From Porphyra umbilicalis (Eukaryota > Rhodophyta > Bangiophyceae > Bangiales > Bangiaceae), in NCBI GenBank assembly GCA_002049455.2, contig KV919122.1:1-64000 (forward strand): a stretch of 64,000 nucleotides of DNA. Reading direction: 5' to 3'. The notes under the pieces are model-generated. The model had not been told where the DNA came from. It was given only the letters and a program-made list of their open reading frames with translations, and did no database searches. Position 1 is the first letter of the stretch, and each line of letters opens with the position of its first letter. The translations under genes and the position numbers were made by a program. Shown here piece by piece: positions 48,145 through 59,366 of this stretch.

Positions 48145-48567
48145 TTGCGCTCTTCGTCATTTCTCTTTGCTTGCTTCATGTGTTTGTACCTGTGTATCAA
48201 AGATGGAGACTGGCCAGTGCTCTTCGCCAGCGTGGCTCCCAAGGGAATGTGTTCGTGACCACTTATGCCTTTGTTCGAGCGATCAGAGCATATGCGTTGT
48301 CAGGGCCTCCGTCGCCTACAGAAGCTCCTGTGTTCAACTCTGCTCAACCGCGCCGTTAGTGCATGGCCAAGCGTAGTCCAGTTTCTTCTGGCGCTGCCCG
48401 AGCACTGCCGAAATCGCAAGCCCTCCTCTTGGTATCAACGAGGTTGGCACGTTCAACGGCCAAGCAGGTGTCACGCTCCAGAAGTCACGTTGGGGATCGT
48501 TGCCCAGGCATGAGGCCGACCTACACAGTTTTGTCCGCGAATATCTTGGCCACGACACAAGTCCCAT
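48145..48567. other. 3' regions of two convergent genes
   Basis: About 420 bp between the RPN10 stop and the UQCC6-like stop. Ordinary composition, no gene seen. Confidence 0.55.
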
Positions 48568-48958
48568 CTAGGGTGCAGGCCGTTCTTGCTCCCTGGCCTC
48601 GACGGGGGCGTCGTCGAGCTCCGACGAAGCGCTGGTCTGCTCCGCCACTGTTGGCAATCGCTACAAGGATGAACAACCAACAACACAATAAGCAGGGAAG
48701 CAGTCACCCGAAAATTTCAGTGTCGCACCCAGATCGACACCACAGGAACGCGACGCAGTATGGTCCACCTGATGACTGTCCCAACTCCGTAGCGGACAGC
48801 CAACACACAATACATACCAGGTCAGGTTGCGCAACGGCGTGTACAATAGACCCACCGAGCAGCATGGAGCCCAGCCCGGCAGCGTAGAGAACGAGATACC
48901 CGCGGATGCCTAGACGGGCTCGGCGGACCGGTTGGCCAGCAGCAGTCGGAGGCGCCAT
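48568..48958 (-). CDS. DUF4516 protein, UQCC6/BRAWNIN-like
   Basis: Small mitochondrial inner-membrane protein type; animal UQCC6 helps assemble respiratory complex III. Minus-strand exons are 48958-48818 and 48660-48568 with a 157-bp intron (GTATGT...TTGTAG), giving 77 residues, against about 71 in animals. The single helix (YLVLYAAGLGSMLLGGSIVH) is followed by the hallmark QPDLRLP, where the family has H-x(5-6)-PDLTIP, and a charged tail DDAPVEAREQERP. The intron falls exactly after PDL. Without splicing the frame runs on into CIVCWLSATEL and loses the motif. Assignment rests on short motifs but length, helix and PDL-x-P agree. Confidence 0.75.
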
Positions 48959-50097
48959 GGCGATGCGCTAAGACAGATAGACGTGAAGGACGGGACGAAG
49001 ACGTTGTCCGCGACTTGAACGCACACGAGAAGTGTGGTCGCTAATAATAATTGACACATTTTAGCGACCTAAGTTTGCACTCTAGTGCGACGACAGTAGT
49101 CAAGACTTGGATCAAGCACTCATGACAGCGCTGGTTCTGCAGAACAGCATGACCTCGCGAGGGTGTGAATCACACCAGTCCGTACAGTGTGACTGGCCCA
49201 GGCTCATTCTTCGGAACAGAGCAAGGGAGACAAGGCTTGAAACCAGTGTGTCTCTTTTTCTTCTTGGAACCTTAACTGCGAGTCCTTGCCATGTCGGTCG
49301 AGCGGCACCATGGTGTGCACGTGGATGCTATGGATGAAGGGCCATGGACTTCATACCCGGTACGATTTGCAGCGGATAAACGCTTTCCTGCACTTTTCAC
49401 AGCGTGGACGCAGCTGTTGGCGCGCCAGAAAACAGGAAACAGCTGATTTCTGATTACGCGGTTCTGCAGGAGCTGCGCTGAAGCACCCAACGCTCGCGCA
49501 GGCAGCCGTGAGTCGTCTGCATGGTCGGCCAGCTCGCGCACATGACCCATCCTACTCATACCCAGAACAGTTCTTTTTGATTGCACAAACCCCACCAGTT
49601 CCTGTTGTGTCATGCGACGAAGCCCGACGCGCCGATACCGCTGCCTCACCCAACAAAGAAGTCGAGCAAAGTAAATCAGAGCCGCGACTGGACGCCGGAC
49701 ACTGGAGCACTGCGGACAAGGCATGCCGAGGAGAAGAACAGCCCACAACCATCCGACCAGGCACAACCGCGTTCACGCCCGGCACGCAAGCGATTCAACG
49801 GCCATCCGGCGATCGGGAAGCGCACCACGGTAGCGTCCACCCGTTAGTGGGCCGGTGGCAGAGCAACAGGGCCCAGGGGAAGCACGTACAAGAAACAAAG
49901 AAGACCATTGATCACAACACACCCACACCCAAGAAGTAACCAAGCCGGACCAGCACCAACCTATGCATGGCGCGGCCATTCCCTTCATCGATTACACGAG
50001 AGACAGAGACTCACGAAACAAAACAAGGTACCAAAAAACACAGCCTTCACACCTACACAGAGTGGCGGGACGAGCAGACACCGACAGAGCAAAATAC
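48959..50097. other. Intergenic, no supported gene
   Basis: 1.1 kb of moderate-GC DNA upstream of the UQCC6-like gene and downstream of aminotransferase 2. Short open frames in both strands lack domains; I see no tRNA or repeat. Confidence 0.5.
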
Positions 50098-51818
50098 TTA
50101 CTCCTGCTTGACCACGTTCTCAACCGCGTCCTTCATGGCATCTGCCACCTGCTGCACCGTGGACGTCGTCAACCCCGCCATGCTGATCCGCCCGTTGCTC
50201 GTCATGTAGATGTGGTGCTTGGTGCGCAAGTAGGCCACCTGCTGCGCGGACAGCCCCGTGTACGAGAACATGCCAATCTGGTTGACAATCCGAGACCAAT
50301 CCCCGGGCGTGCCGTTGGCGTCGAGCGCCGCCTTGAGCGCCGTCCGCATGTCGCCAATGCGGCCGGCCATGCCCGCCAACTCCTTCTTCCACTCGGCATA
50401 GTTGGCGCTGTCGCCGAGCACCCCAACCGCGATGCGCGCGCCATGCGCGGGGGGGGACGAGTACATTGGCCGGACGACCGCTTTGAGCTGCGACCGCACC
50501 GCCTTGGCGGCGACCGCCACGTCGGGGGTGCCGGCGGCGAGGACGACCGAGAGCGCGCCAATGCGCTGGCCATAGAGGCCCATGTTCTTGGCAAACGACT
50601 GGGAGAGGACCATGTCAATGCCCGCGTCGGCAAACAGCCGCACCGACGCCGCGTCCGCGTCGAGGTCGCCAGACGCAAAGCCTTGATACGCATTGTCAAA
50701 GAAGGGCAGCAGCCCCCGCTCACGGACGACCGTCAGGATCTCCTTCCACTGGGCGGGGCTCGGGTCCGCGCCCGTCGGATTGTGGGCGCAGCCGTGCAGG
50801 ACAATGACCGAGCCCTTGGGCGCGTCCGAGAGGTCCGCCAACATGCTCGTAATGTCCACACCCCCAGACGTGGCGTCGAGGTAGCGGTACGTCCGGGCAT
50901 CGCCGAGACCCGCGTCGGGAACGATGTTGCGGTGGTTGGACCAGGTGGGCGTCGGGATATACACCGCCGGCGGCGAGCCCGACGTGCGGAGGAAGCGGGC
51001 GAGGAAGGTGATGCCCACCCGCAGAGCACCCGTGCCCTACGTGTCCGAAGGAACAGCGCAGGAGATAACGAGCACCAAGTTTGATGCGATGAGCGAGGTA
51101 AGTTCCGGTTCTGAGAAAACTGGACGCTGCACACAGGCCCGGCCGGCAAAAGGTCGCGCTGAGACCGCATCAGTAGACCACAGGCACGCACGACAAGGGG
51201 GGGCCTTAACGTACTGACAGGGCTTGGCTGGTGACTACGCGGCCTTCGTTCATGGCTGTGCAGTCCTTGCCGAGAATGAGCTCTGCGCTCAGCTTCTGGA
51301 ACGCCGGCAGCCCATCGATGGGCAGATACTCGTGGTTGGTAGCCGGATCTGCCGCCTACAAACGATACAGGAGAAAATCAGAACACACGGTATAGGAAAG
51401 AAGAAGAGCACACGGCAAGACACAGGATGGAATGGTCAGCTAATCAAAACGAACCAGAACGTACGGCCAGACCAGGAAGCGGCCGCTCCAATAGAGCACG
51501 CGCTGGGACCAAGTGCATCTGCCAGTCGCCAGCCCCACCTGCACCCACACATAGGGCAGAGGAGCCAAGCCCGCAGCACAGCCGAGCAAGGGACGGCCGC
51601 CAACGTACCAGCTGCTGCTCCACGCGCTTGACCACCGGCAGCACGTACGGCTTGCCCTCATCCGTGCGGAAGGCGCCGACGCCCAGGCTAATCTTGCCCG
51701 GCGTCTCGTCCGCAAGAAACGCAGAGTTGAGGCCGAGGATGGGGTCGGGCGGCGCCTCGGGCACGCCCGCAAAGACGCTCGTCGCCGCCTTGGCGGGCGC
51801 CGTCATTGTGGCCGCCAT
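50098..51818 (-). CDS. Aspartate aminotransferase, paralogue 2
   Basis: Same reaction as paralogue 1. Minus-strand exons are 51818-51609, 51355-51215 and 51036-50098; introns are 253 and 178 bp, starting GTACGT. The product has 429 residues. Hallmarks are [43 protein letters not shown] (the canonical form of the motif changed in paralogue 1), [19 protein letters not shown], Lys267 in [12 protein letters not shown] and [10 protein letters not shown]. Exon 2 is 141 bp in both paralogues and both introns fall at equivalent codons, so they derive from a duplication of an already spliced gene. The N-terminus ([18 protein letters not shown]) is short; organellar targeting cannot be judged. Confidence 0.95.
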
Positions 51819-52420
51819 GGCGGCGTGCGGGACAATGGTAGACTCGAGGGATACGGGGAGCACGTGGCGCGCGCTTGCACAGCGAGAGTGGTGGGCAAGA
51901 GGTAAAAGAGGAGAAAGAAGGCAGGGCGCGGCGCAGGTGGAGGGGCAGGGGGACGACGCGGATCGCGACCAAGTCGGGTGGATCAAGCGGCGCCGACCGA
52001 CACAGCTTCTGGACGTACAGAAGCCACGCCTGTCCGCGGGAACACCGCCTGAGAAGGCCATGCACGGGGTGGGTGGGGTTTCGGTCTGACAATGGCGTGA
52101 TTGGTCGATCGAGAGAGGCCGCGCCCGACGGACCAATCAGGCGTCTTCCAACCGGGAAAGGATTCCAACACCTTTGTCAACCAGCTCGAGGACGTTGCCT
52201 CTCCCTCTCGCCGGCCCGCAAAAGCCGTTCTCGCCCTACGTATGATACAGTACGGCACACACACTGCACGGCCTCACCGTACGGTAGGTGCACGAGAGTC
52301 GACGCCACTCACCCGTCAAGGCGCTTCTGCGAACCTGTATCTCATGCACACTGGCTACGCTTCTCTCGCCTCAAAAGGACGGGCCCACCACCCCCAAGCC
52401 ACGTTTGCTCCGGCGCCCGC
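51819..52420. other. 5' flank of aminotransferase 2
   Basis: Promoter region of the aminotransferase and 3' flank of the zinc-finger gene. No separate gene seen. Confidence 0.5.
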
Positions 52421-52469
52421 TCAGGCGGCGCCCCCGCCCGGCGCGTCCTCCCCGGCAGACCCCTCCCCC

Positions 52470-52500
<31 letters not shown>

Positions 52501-52899
52501 GGCGCCGCGCAGGGCCACCCGACGGCGGTCTGCTCCCCCGGCCAGCGGCGGCACCCCCCTTGGCGCCGCCCGCCGGCGGCGCCGCTCGCGGAAAGTCCGC
52601 CTCCCGCACCAGCTGCCGGCCGACGCGAAAGTCGGTCGTGTTGACAAAGCCCGTGTTGATCTCGTCGCTCCCGAGGCCCCCGCGCGCGGCGAGCAGCGCC
52701 GCAACGCTGCCGGGGAGGGGGATGAGCGGCTGTGTGACGGCCGCCTCTTGGCCCTTGCGGGGGCGCCCGCGGCGGCGGGGGAGGGCGGGGGGGGGGGCGG
52801 CGCGCCGCTGCTGCCGGGCCCCTCCCCGTCGGCCGCGTCGGGGCCGTCGGCACCAGCTGCCGGCGGGGTCAGCGACGGGTCTGCGGCCGACGCAGCCGC

Positions 52900-52930
<31 letters not shown>

Positions 52931-54677
52931 TTGACGCCCGTCCCCCGCCGCTTGCGGCGCGACAGCCGCACGATGGCCCCCCCCCGGGGAGGCGCTCGAC
53001 CAGCGACGGGTCGACCGACGCGAGGTACGCCTCCATATCCACATGCGGGTCGGGCTCGGGCGCCGGCGCGGCGAGCGACAGCAGCGCCGCGCCGCTCTCC
53101 CCGCTCCCCCCCGGCGGCGCCAACGACGCCGACGCCGACGACGGCGCGGCGGTCGCCGCGTCGGGCGGCGGGGGGCGGTGGGGGTCCCCCCCCCCTCGGG
53201 GGCCCCCCGCTTGGGCGGCGGCTCAATCGTGCCGACCCCCCCGCAGCGCACGCAGCGCTCGCGGCGGAGCCCCCCACAGAGCGGACAGTGAAACGTGTCC
53301 CCCATCACGTGCGTCGGGAGCACCGCCATGGACTGGTTGTGGGTGATGGAGAAGACGCGCGCGCCCGGGCGGCCGCCGAGGCGCACAAAGCCGGCGCCGC
53401 GGCAGTAGCTGCACGTGGCCATCCCCGTCCCGTCACACGGCGGGCACGCGCGCGCGGCGGCGGCGGCGGCAGCGTACGGCCGCAAATTTTGGAGCCCGTT
53501 GGTCGCCGGCCCAGACGCCGCCGACGCCATCATGGCGCGCGCATAGTCGAGCTTGTACCGCCACCGGGGGGAGAGGCGCTCCGCGGCGGCGGCGGGGATG
53601 GGGATCCCGTCAGCGCCCCGGGGGGGAGACGCGTCGCCGCCATCGCCTGAGGGGGGGGGGGGGGGGGGGAGGGGAACGCAGACGACGCGCCGCGCAGCCG
53701 CCGCGACGTGGGGGGGGGGGGGTGGTGGAGGAGGGAGCCGCAAGGTGGCGGGCGCCACCGGGGCGCCCGCCATGGGTGCCCGCCGGCCGCCGCGGCTGAC
53801 CGCGCCCCGCGGCTGCGGCCGCGGCCGCCGCCCAACCCCCGTCCACGGGGAGGGACTCGGCGGCGCCCTCGACGGCGCCCGCGTCCCCCTCAAACGTCAC
53901 CTGCCCCACGTTAAAGGGAAAATCCTCCTCCGCCGCCGGCAGGTAGTCGGCCGAGCGAACCCGCGGCGGCCGCCGCCGCCGCCCGCCCTTTGAGACTGGC
54001 CGCTCCGCGCCGCCGACGGGGGCGCCCACCCCGCCCACCGGCGACCAATCATCGTCCACCGTAGCGTCGGCGCCGTCGACGCCGTCGTCCCCGTCGGCGC
54101 GCCGCAGCAGCCGCGCGCGGTCGCGGGGCGCGGGCGGCCGCGCCCGCAACCCGGCAGGCGCTCCCCCGGGGCGGGGCGGGCGGCCGCGCCAGGTGCCCCC
54201 CGCCCCGCTCGGGGTAGCGGGGGCCTCTGCCGCCGCCGCCGCCGCCGCTGCCGCCGCCGCGCGCGCCGCACGCCGATGCGCGCGGTCGGCGGCGGTGCGC
54301 GACGCCGCGGAGCTCGGCGGCGGGGCCCCGCCGCCGGCCACCGCACGGGTGGCACCGGCAGCGGGGGGCGGGAGTGGGGCGGACGGCGTCGGCCGGCGGG
54401 GGCGCCCTCGGGGGCGACGCGGCACCGTCACGTCGCCGCCGTCGCCGCCGCCGGCTGGGGCGCCCACGACGCCGTTGCCGCCCGCCGACGCGGCGGCTGG
54501 GGCGGGCACCGCCCGCCGACAGACAAGACGACGGGGAGGGGGATGTGCGTCATGGTAGGCACAGAGGGACCCCTCGGGTGCCGAGGCCAGGCCGCGAGCG
54601 AGGAGAGGGGGCGCGCCGCCGCGGAGGCACCGGGTGGGGGGGGGGGCGACAAACGCCCCCGCGGAGCCGTCCCCCAT
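52421..54677 (-). CDS. DnaJ-type zinc-finger protein, possibly plastid, frame broken at runs
   Basis: Contains a Hsp40-type cysteine-rich domain without a J domain. Near 53450-53225 four motifs occur in order: CPPCDGTG, CSYCRGAG, CPLCGG and CVRCGGVG, a fold binding two zinc ions and known from plastid assembly factors of the BSD2/ORANGE type. Just before it lies YKLDYARAMMASAA and GLQNLRPY. The N-terminus (MGDGSAGAFVAPPPTRCLRG) resembles a transit peptide; an earlier Met at 54827 is also possible. A conserved-looking SADYLPAAEEDFPFNVGQVT segment lies near 53950-53900. Downstream pieces PDPHVDMEAYLASVDPSLVE, IVRLSRRKRR and LGSDEINTGFVNTTDFRVGR are coding-like but lie in different frames, each change at a G/C run of 8 or more (near 53710, 53660, 53190, 52985, 52790). 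Stop at 52421. Confidence 0.65.
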
Positions 54678-55310
54678 CCCACGGGGGACGGGTGCTGGGT
54701 CCAGGTGCGCCGGGGGTCTCGTTGGGCAGACAAGGGAGAACGACTTGCTCACCCACACCGAGGAGGCAGCCACCGGGCAGCAGTAAACACGTCGGGGCGG
54801 CCGTGGAAGGTCGGGCGCCGGCATGGCGGCGGGTGCGCGGGGCCGAGGTCCGCGGCGCAGCGGCACGAGGCGCTCCGCGATGCCCACGAGCACGGGAGGT
54901 CGTCCTCGACAGTAAGAAGTAAGAGGAAGTAACAGTGGGCTACCTCGACCGTGGGAATTGACGACGAGCACAGATGTACTTGGGTATCAGGCGGTTGCAT
55001 GAGTCAAAGTCGAAACGTGTCGCGGTACGTTTTGGTGACAGCGGTGTCGACACCTTTTCTAGCGCACCGACCTGATGCGGTCGTTGTCGCCCAAAGGCAT
55101 TCATTGGTGGTCCTACACCGTGTCTGCTGGCCCTCTGCCTGTTCGCGGTGTGACGCCCTCCCACGGCGGTTTCCTGACCCCCCCCGGTCAGTCGTGGTCT
55201 GTTGCGGTGTTGCGGGTGCGGAGCTTGTGCGACCGGAACGCAGGCCGTCCCTGTTTGTCAGGCGCCCCGCGGCTCGTGGTCGGCTGCGGCGGCAGCACCC
55301 ACCCGGCGCA
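54678..55310. other. Divergent 5' region of the zinc-finger and UEV genes
   Basis: 633 bp separating two divergently transcribed genes. The half next to UEV has near-normal composition. No gene seen. Confidence 0.5.
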
Positions 55311-56777
55311 ATGGCCAAGGGTACGTTCCGACGGATCGGCTTGCGCTGATCGCGCTTGGTCTTGCGTTGCCGAGTGCTTCTGTTTGTCATTGCGCTTGGT
55401 GGATCCGGCGGTTTGCGCGGGGCGTTTCCGTCACGGTGGTCCTCAGTGTGCTGGGGTTTCGACTGTCGGTGCGGGCGTACTGGAGCTGGCGCCTGGTGGG
55501 CGCGGCAGCAGAGGCGTAGCGTTTGCACCGGTATTCTAATATTGGTTGTTTTGTTCTCCGTGTGTACATCTGGTCCTTGCTGTCTGCTGAGGGGTTGTTT
55601 GTTTTTTTCTGCTTGCCCTGTCATCTCTGTGGTGGTGTCCAGTCCCTCGGAACTTCCGGCTGCTGGAGGAGTTGGAGCGTGGCGAGCATGGCATTGGTGA
55701 CGGTATGTTTTTCGTGTGGGCACTCGGTTACGCTCGTGTTGTCTAGAATGCAATTTTTTGCTGCTGTTCTCTCCTCTACCTTTCTCGTGCGTCGGCCCTT
55801 TTTTGCCTGCATCTTCTGCAGACTTGTGCTCGTCTTGCCGTGTGCTGACACTATGGAGTGTGCTATGCTCTATCCTTTTTGGATTTCTCGGGCTTTGTTT
55901 TGCGTGGATTGTTCCTGCTGGTTGCATGCTTACTGGGGTGGCCATGTCGGCTGTGCCAGGCTCCGTGTCGTACGGCTTGGCTGACGCCGACGACATCATG
56001 CTGACGCGGTGGAATGGCACCATCCTGGGGCCAATGAATGTACGTGCTTTGTTTCCGCTCTCTTCCACTGTTGAACGTGCAGGAGCCTTGCTCCGTGGCT
56101 GTGCGTATTTGGTCAATGTGCCTGGTGCGGCCATTGAAATAAGAGAGAGCGGAGCACGCTGTCCTAACATCGCATCGCATCACGTGGCCTTGTGCTGTCC
56201 GCTTTGGGTTGTCTTCTGCTCGGACCTCCATTCTCCATCCCCACAGACGGTGTATGAGAACCGCATCTACACGCTCTCGCTCACGTGCGGCGACAGCTAC
56301 CCTCAAGTACCTCCGTCCGTGCGCTTCCTCACCCGCGTCAACTTGACTTCTGTACATAGGCACACTGGGATTGTACGTTGGACTCGTGCGCAGCAGCTAC
56401 CTTTTTGGTTGCTTTGTGCTTTGACTCGTTCGCGTGGCATGGTCAGCGTGCTTTGGTGGACACGTCGAGCACGTTTTAGAGCAGGGTCTGTGGTTAACTG
56501 TGCGTCTGGCTCGCCATGCGACTGGATGGTCTGCTTTCGCTCCTCAGCGTGGCTCCGGCTAACCATTTTCTTTTCCCTTGTGTTCTCCTGCGTTGCGTCC
56601 TCAACCTGTCCGATACTGTACGTGTATTGCACGCAGGTTGACGTGAACCGTTGCGCTGTTTTGAAGAACTGGTCGCCTACATACGGCATTGAGACGCTGC
56701 TGCTGGAGCTGCGTAAGGAGATGGCGTCTGCCCACAACCGGCGATCAACGCAGCCGGCAGAAGGCTCCATGTACTGA
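55311..56777 (+). CDS. MMS2: Ubiquitin-conjugating enzyme E2 variant (UEV1/MMS2)
   Basis: Partner of UBC13 for Lys63-linked ubiquitin chains in DNA-damage tolerance and signalling. The five exons are 55311-55320, 55643-55702, 55960-56039, 56247-56372 and 56637-56777; introns of 322, 257, 207 and 264 bp all start GTACGT or GTATGT and end AG. The product has 138 residues, about the size of UBE2V2. After MAK the family signature [20 protein letters not shown] is formed only when the 10-nt first exon is spliced. Then come [52 protein letters not shown] and [12 protein letters not shown]. The E2 catalytic HPN-Cys region is absent as expected, but Cys98 (DVNRCAVL) lies in that loop. Confidence 0.95.
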
Positions 56778-57334
56778 TAGCGCTTGTTGGTCTGGTTGCG
56801 TAGTGTGCGTGCCACCATTGAAATTGAGGGTGTAGAAGCGTGCACATTGACGCAACACTGGTACGGTGGCCATTCCCTGTCCCACATGACTGCCTCTTGC
56901 GTCGGCCTAAGAGTGTTCGTCTCGCGGAGCGGCACCGGCCCGGGAGTAGCGCTGATCGTGGAGCATCGGACCCACATGCTTTTAGTTGCTTGGCGAGTCA
57001 CGAAGCGCGACAGCCTCCCTCCCGTTGCTCTCTCCTTGTTCTCGACACTGTACAATCCCGCAATGGGTGTCATCTCCGGCACCGCCCACCGGCCGGCCCC
57101 ACTCCCGTATCCGCCTTGGTCACGGACCCGACAGAGCATGCCGCTGGCTTGCTCCGCGTGCGGGCACCGGGGGGCGGTCAGCGCCACGGTCCAGCAGTCA
57201 TCGACGCTGTCACGGCGCATCATTCCGTAGCGCTGTCGCACGGCCCCACCGTCGGTGCGCCGTGGTCGCGCCTCGCTGCCCCACAGCACGCCACGCCGCG
57301 CCGCGGGGTCGCACTGCCCTGGGGCCGCCACCGG
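56778..57334. other. Intergenic downstream of UEV
   Basis: A minus-strand open frame (near 57230-57000, containing SVDDCWTVALTAPRCPHAEQ) has mixed composition but no start or domain. Nothing can be named. Confidence 0.35.
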
Positions 57335-57637
57335 TCACGCAATCTTGGACTTCCACCAGCCGCCCGGGGAGCCCGGCGGCCTGTGCCCATCTACGGGTGG
57401 AGACAGGCACAGCAGGTTGAAGCCGTCCGCGTCAAAGTCGGGGAGGGAGTCGCCCCGCGGGCTCACCACCGCGGCCACAGCCAACGTCGGGTGGTCGAGC
57501 TCGCCGACGGCGGGGACGGGGGCGCCCCCGTCGCCGCCGCCGCCACCACGCCCACCACGCACAGGGGACGCACCGCCTTCGGCGCCACGCCCAGCGCCCC
57601 GGGAGGTGGACTCCGCAGCACCCATGGCCGGCGGCAA
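57335..57637 (-). CDS. Hypothetical protein or 3' exon
   Basis: Unrecognised. A minus-strand frame from Met 57637 (MPPAMGAAESTSRGAG), through a Gly-rich run, reaches ELDHPTLAVAAVVSPRGDSL and DFDADGFNLLCLSPPVDG, and stops at 57335 after GGWWKSKIA. Composition and GC-ending codons look natural and the frame is open further upstream, so it may be the last exon of a larger gene. The overlapping plus-strand frame is proline-rich and less convincing. Confidence 0.3.
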   Translation of the reverse strand: MPPAMGAAESTSRGAGRGAEGGASPVRGGRGGGGGDGGAPVPAVGELDHPTLAVAAVVSPRGDSLPDFDADGFNLLCLSPPVDGHRPPGSPGGWWKSKIA

Positions 57638-58885
57638 CGGCGTGGCAGGGATGCGGGCGGGGGCGGAGGTGGATTGGACGGCGACGACCTCGAGGGCGGC
57701 ACGTCACCAGCAGGGGGGATGGGAGCCACTGGGCGAGAGCGACCAAACTAGCCGGCCGGGCGACTTCAACGGCGTCCCAACGGCGTCCCGCACTTTTGCA
57801 GGGCACCAGAAAGCGGGGCTTGGTCCTTCAGTAGTACAGTCGACGGCGCTCGCGATGCCGACCGATGACCGTCACACTCGCGGCCCGGCGCACCCCCGTT
57901 AACACCTCAAACACAAACGACGACGGCGGGGGTTCGGGGCAGCGGCTACGGACGTCGAGGCTCGGCAGCTCGCTGAGCCACGCAACGTGCCTGCGGTCCG
58001 ACCCACACAACGTCAGAGACGTACCCCGAACCGGCAAGCGGGTCCGTTGCGCAAGTAGAAGGTGAGCACTCTGTCCAAAGCGAGCTAGGAGGGGACGGGC
58101 CAGTGTTCATGAGGAAACCCCCTGCCTGCGGCTCGTACTCGGGCCACGACAACGCCGAAAGAAGTGCGGGCAGCAGTGTAAGACAACAAAAGGCATGCAC
58201 CCAAAAGTGCAGAAGCGCGTGACGCACGGCAAAGGCGGCCGACCAACCGAGGAGGCCATTCCCCAGCAGGAGGGGCAACGCTGCTCACCGTCGGGGGCAG
58301 ACGGCTCCATCAAGACACCGAGCGAGGCCGGCCGCTCTTGGGGTGGTGACAGGTGCCGCCTGCCGGCAAGTGGTACCGAGGGCCAAGCAGCACCGCATGT
58401 CGGCCGCACCCCGCCCCGCCCCCGAGCGCGGGCACCCGGCAGTCCGTCTGTGCCAATATTTGCACTCCAGGGCCCGGTACGAGGAAATTTCAAGGCCTAG
58501 CCGCCGCCACAGTCGGCGCGCGCTGCTACGGCACGGGTTGCGGCGTGCCGTGCTTGCCCGGCTCCCACGCAACGGCCTCCATCGCGGCGCTCGGCCCGCC
58601 AAGAAATTTCAGGGGGGTCCGCACGTCACCCCCAAGGAAGGCATGCTTGGTGGCTTCCGGGGATCACCGAAACCCGGCCGGCCGCGGCGATCGTCGTGCA
58701 GGATCAGGCGGCCAGCGGTGCAGGGCGTGCTGCTCGACGTGCGGGCACGCGGGCGACGGGGATGACGCCCGCAATCAAACCGACACCAGGGAGACGGAAG
58801 AGGAAGAGCACTCTGATGGTGCCTTTCAGAAATTAGTCGCAACAACTCGAGTGTTAGTCAGGCCATACTGAATCTTGTCGTTTTA
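57638..58885. other. Mixed region with decayed-looking open frames
   Basis: Includes an LRR-like minus-strand frame at 57828-58037. The rest, about 58040-58860, has several short frames on both strands without domains and may be a degraded gene. Confidence 0.35.
57828..58037 (-). pseudogene. Leucine-rich-repeat-like fragment
   Basis: A 69-codon frame reads GTSLTLCGSDRRHVAWLSEL, PSLDV, then FVFEVLTGVRRAASVTVIG, a spacing like ribonuclease-inhibitor-type repeats. The first Met is arbitrary. It resembles in style the hypothetical exon at 13328-13705; whether they share a family is untested. Confidence 0.3.
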
Positions 58886-59050
58886 TATTGCAGTCTCCCC
58901 AATTTTAGCCGATCCCGACAAGAACAACTGTGCAGAACAGATGCACGACAGCCATCCATCCGACCGGATACGACCTCTCGACCAATCAGAAGTTTTGCGG
59001 ACCTCAGGGTGTTCTTGTCCGGATCGCCCAGAATCGGGAAGACTGCCATA
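58886..59050. mobile_element. TIR element C (MITE), 165 bp
   Basis: Left terminus TATTGCAGTCTCCCCAATTT; the inverse of the right terminus reads TATGGCAGTCTTCCCGATTC, followed on both sides by a CGATC and GACAAGAAC block. TA at both ends. Internal similarity (AGCCATCCATCC...GACCGGATA) links it to element B. Confidence 0.78.
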
Positions 59051-59366
59051 GGATACAGTTGGCTGCTCTTGATCACGGCTGACATGCAAAAGCGCAGTTG
59101 TCACAGTGACACGGGCGCGCCCGTGCGCGCCGGCGCACACGCGACCGCCGATCTGGGTGCCCATCTGCACGACATCGTCTTGGCGGGGGTGGGGCTGCCC
59201 CCCCCGCGTCCGCCACTGGCAGCGACCGCCACGCGCGCGCGGGGATCTCCCCGCCCGAGCGCCGGCATCGCCTCCCCCCGGCCGCCTCCCCTCTGCTGCG
59301 CGCCACCCGCCGCTCCCCAGTCGCCCGCCTGCTCTGGCCAGCGGCGCTCCCCCCCGCCGCCCCGCC
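59051..59366. other. 5' flank of the ABC permease
   Basis: GC rises steeply toward the gene. The frame is open upstream of the chosen start but has no natural composition. The promoter is probably here. Confidence 0.45.
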
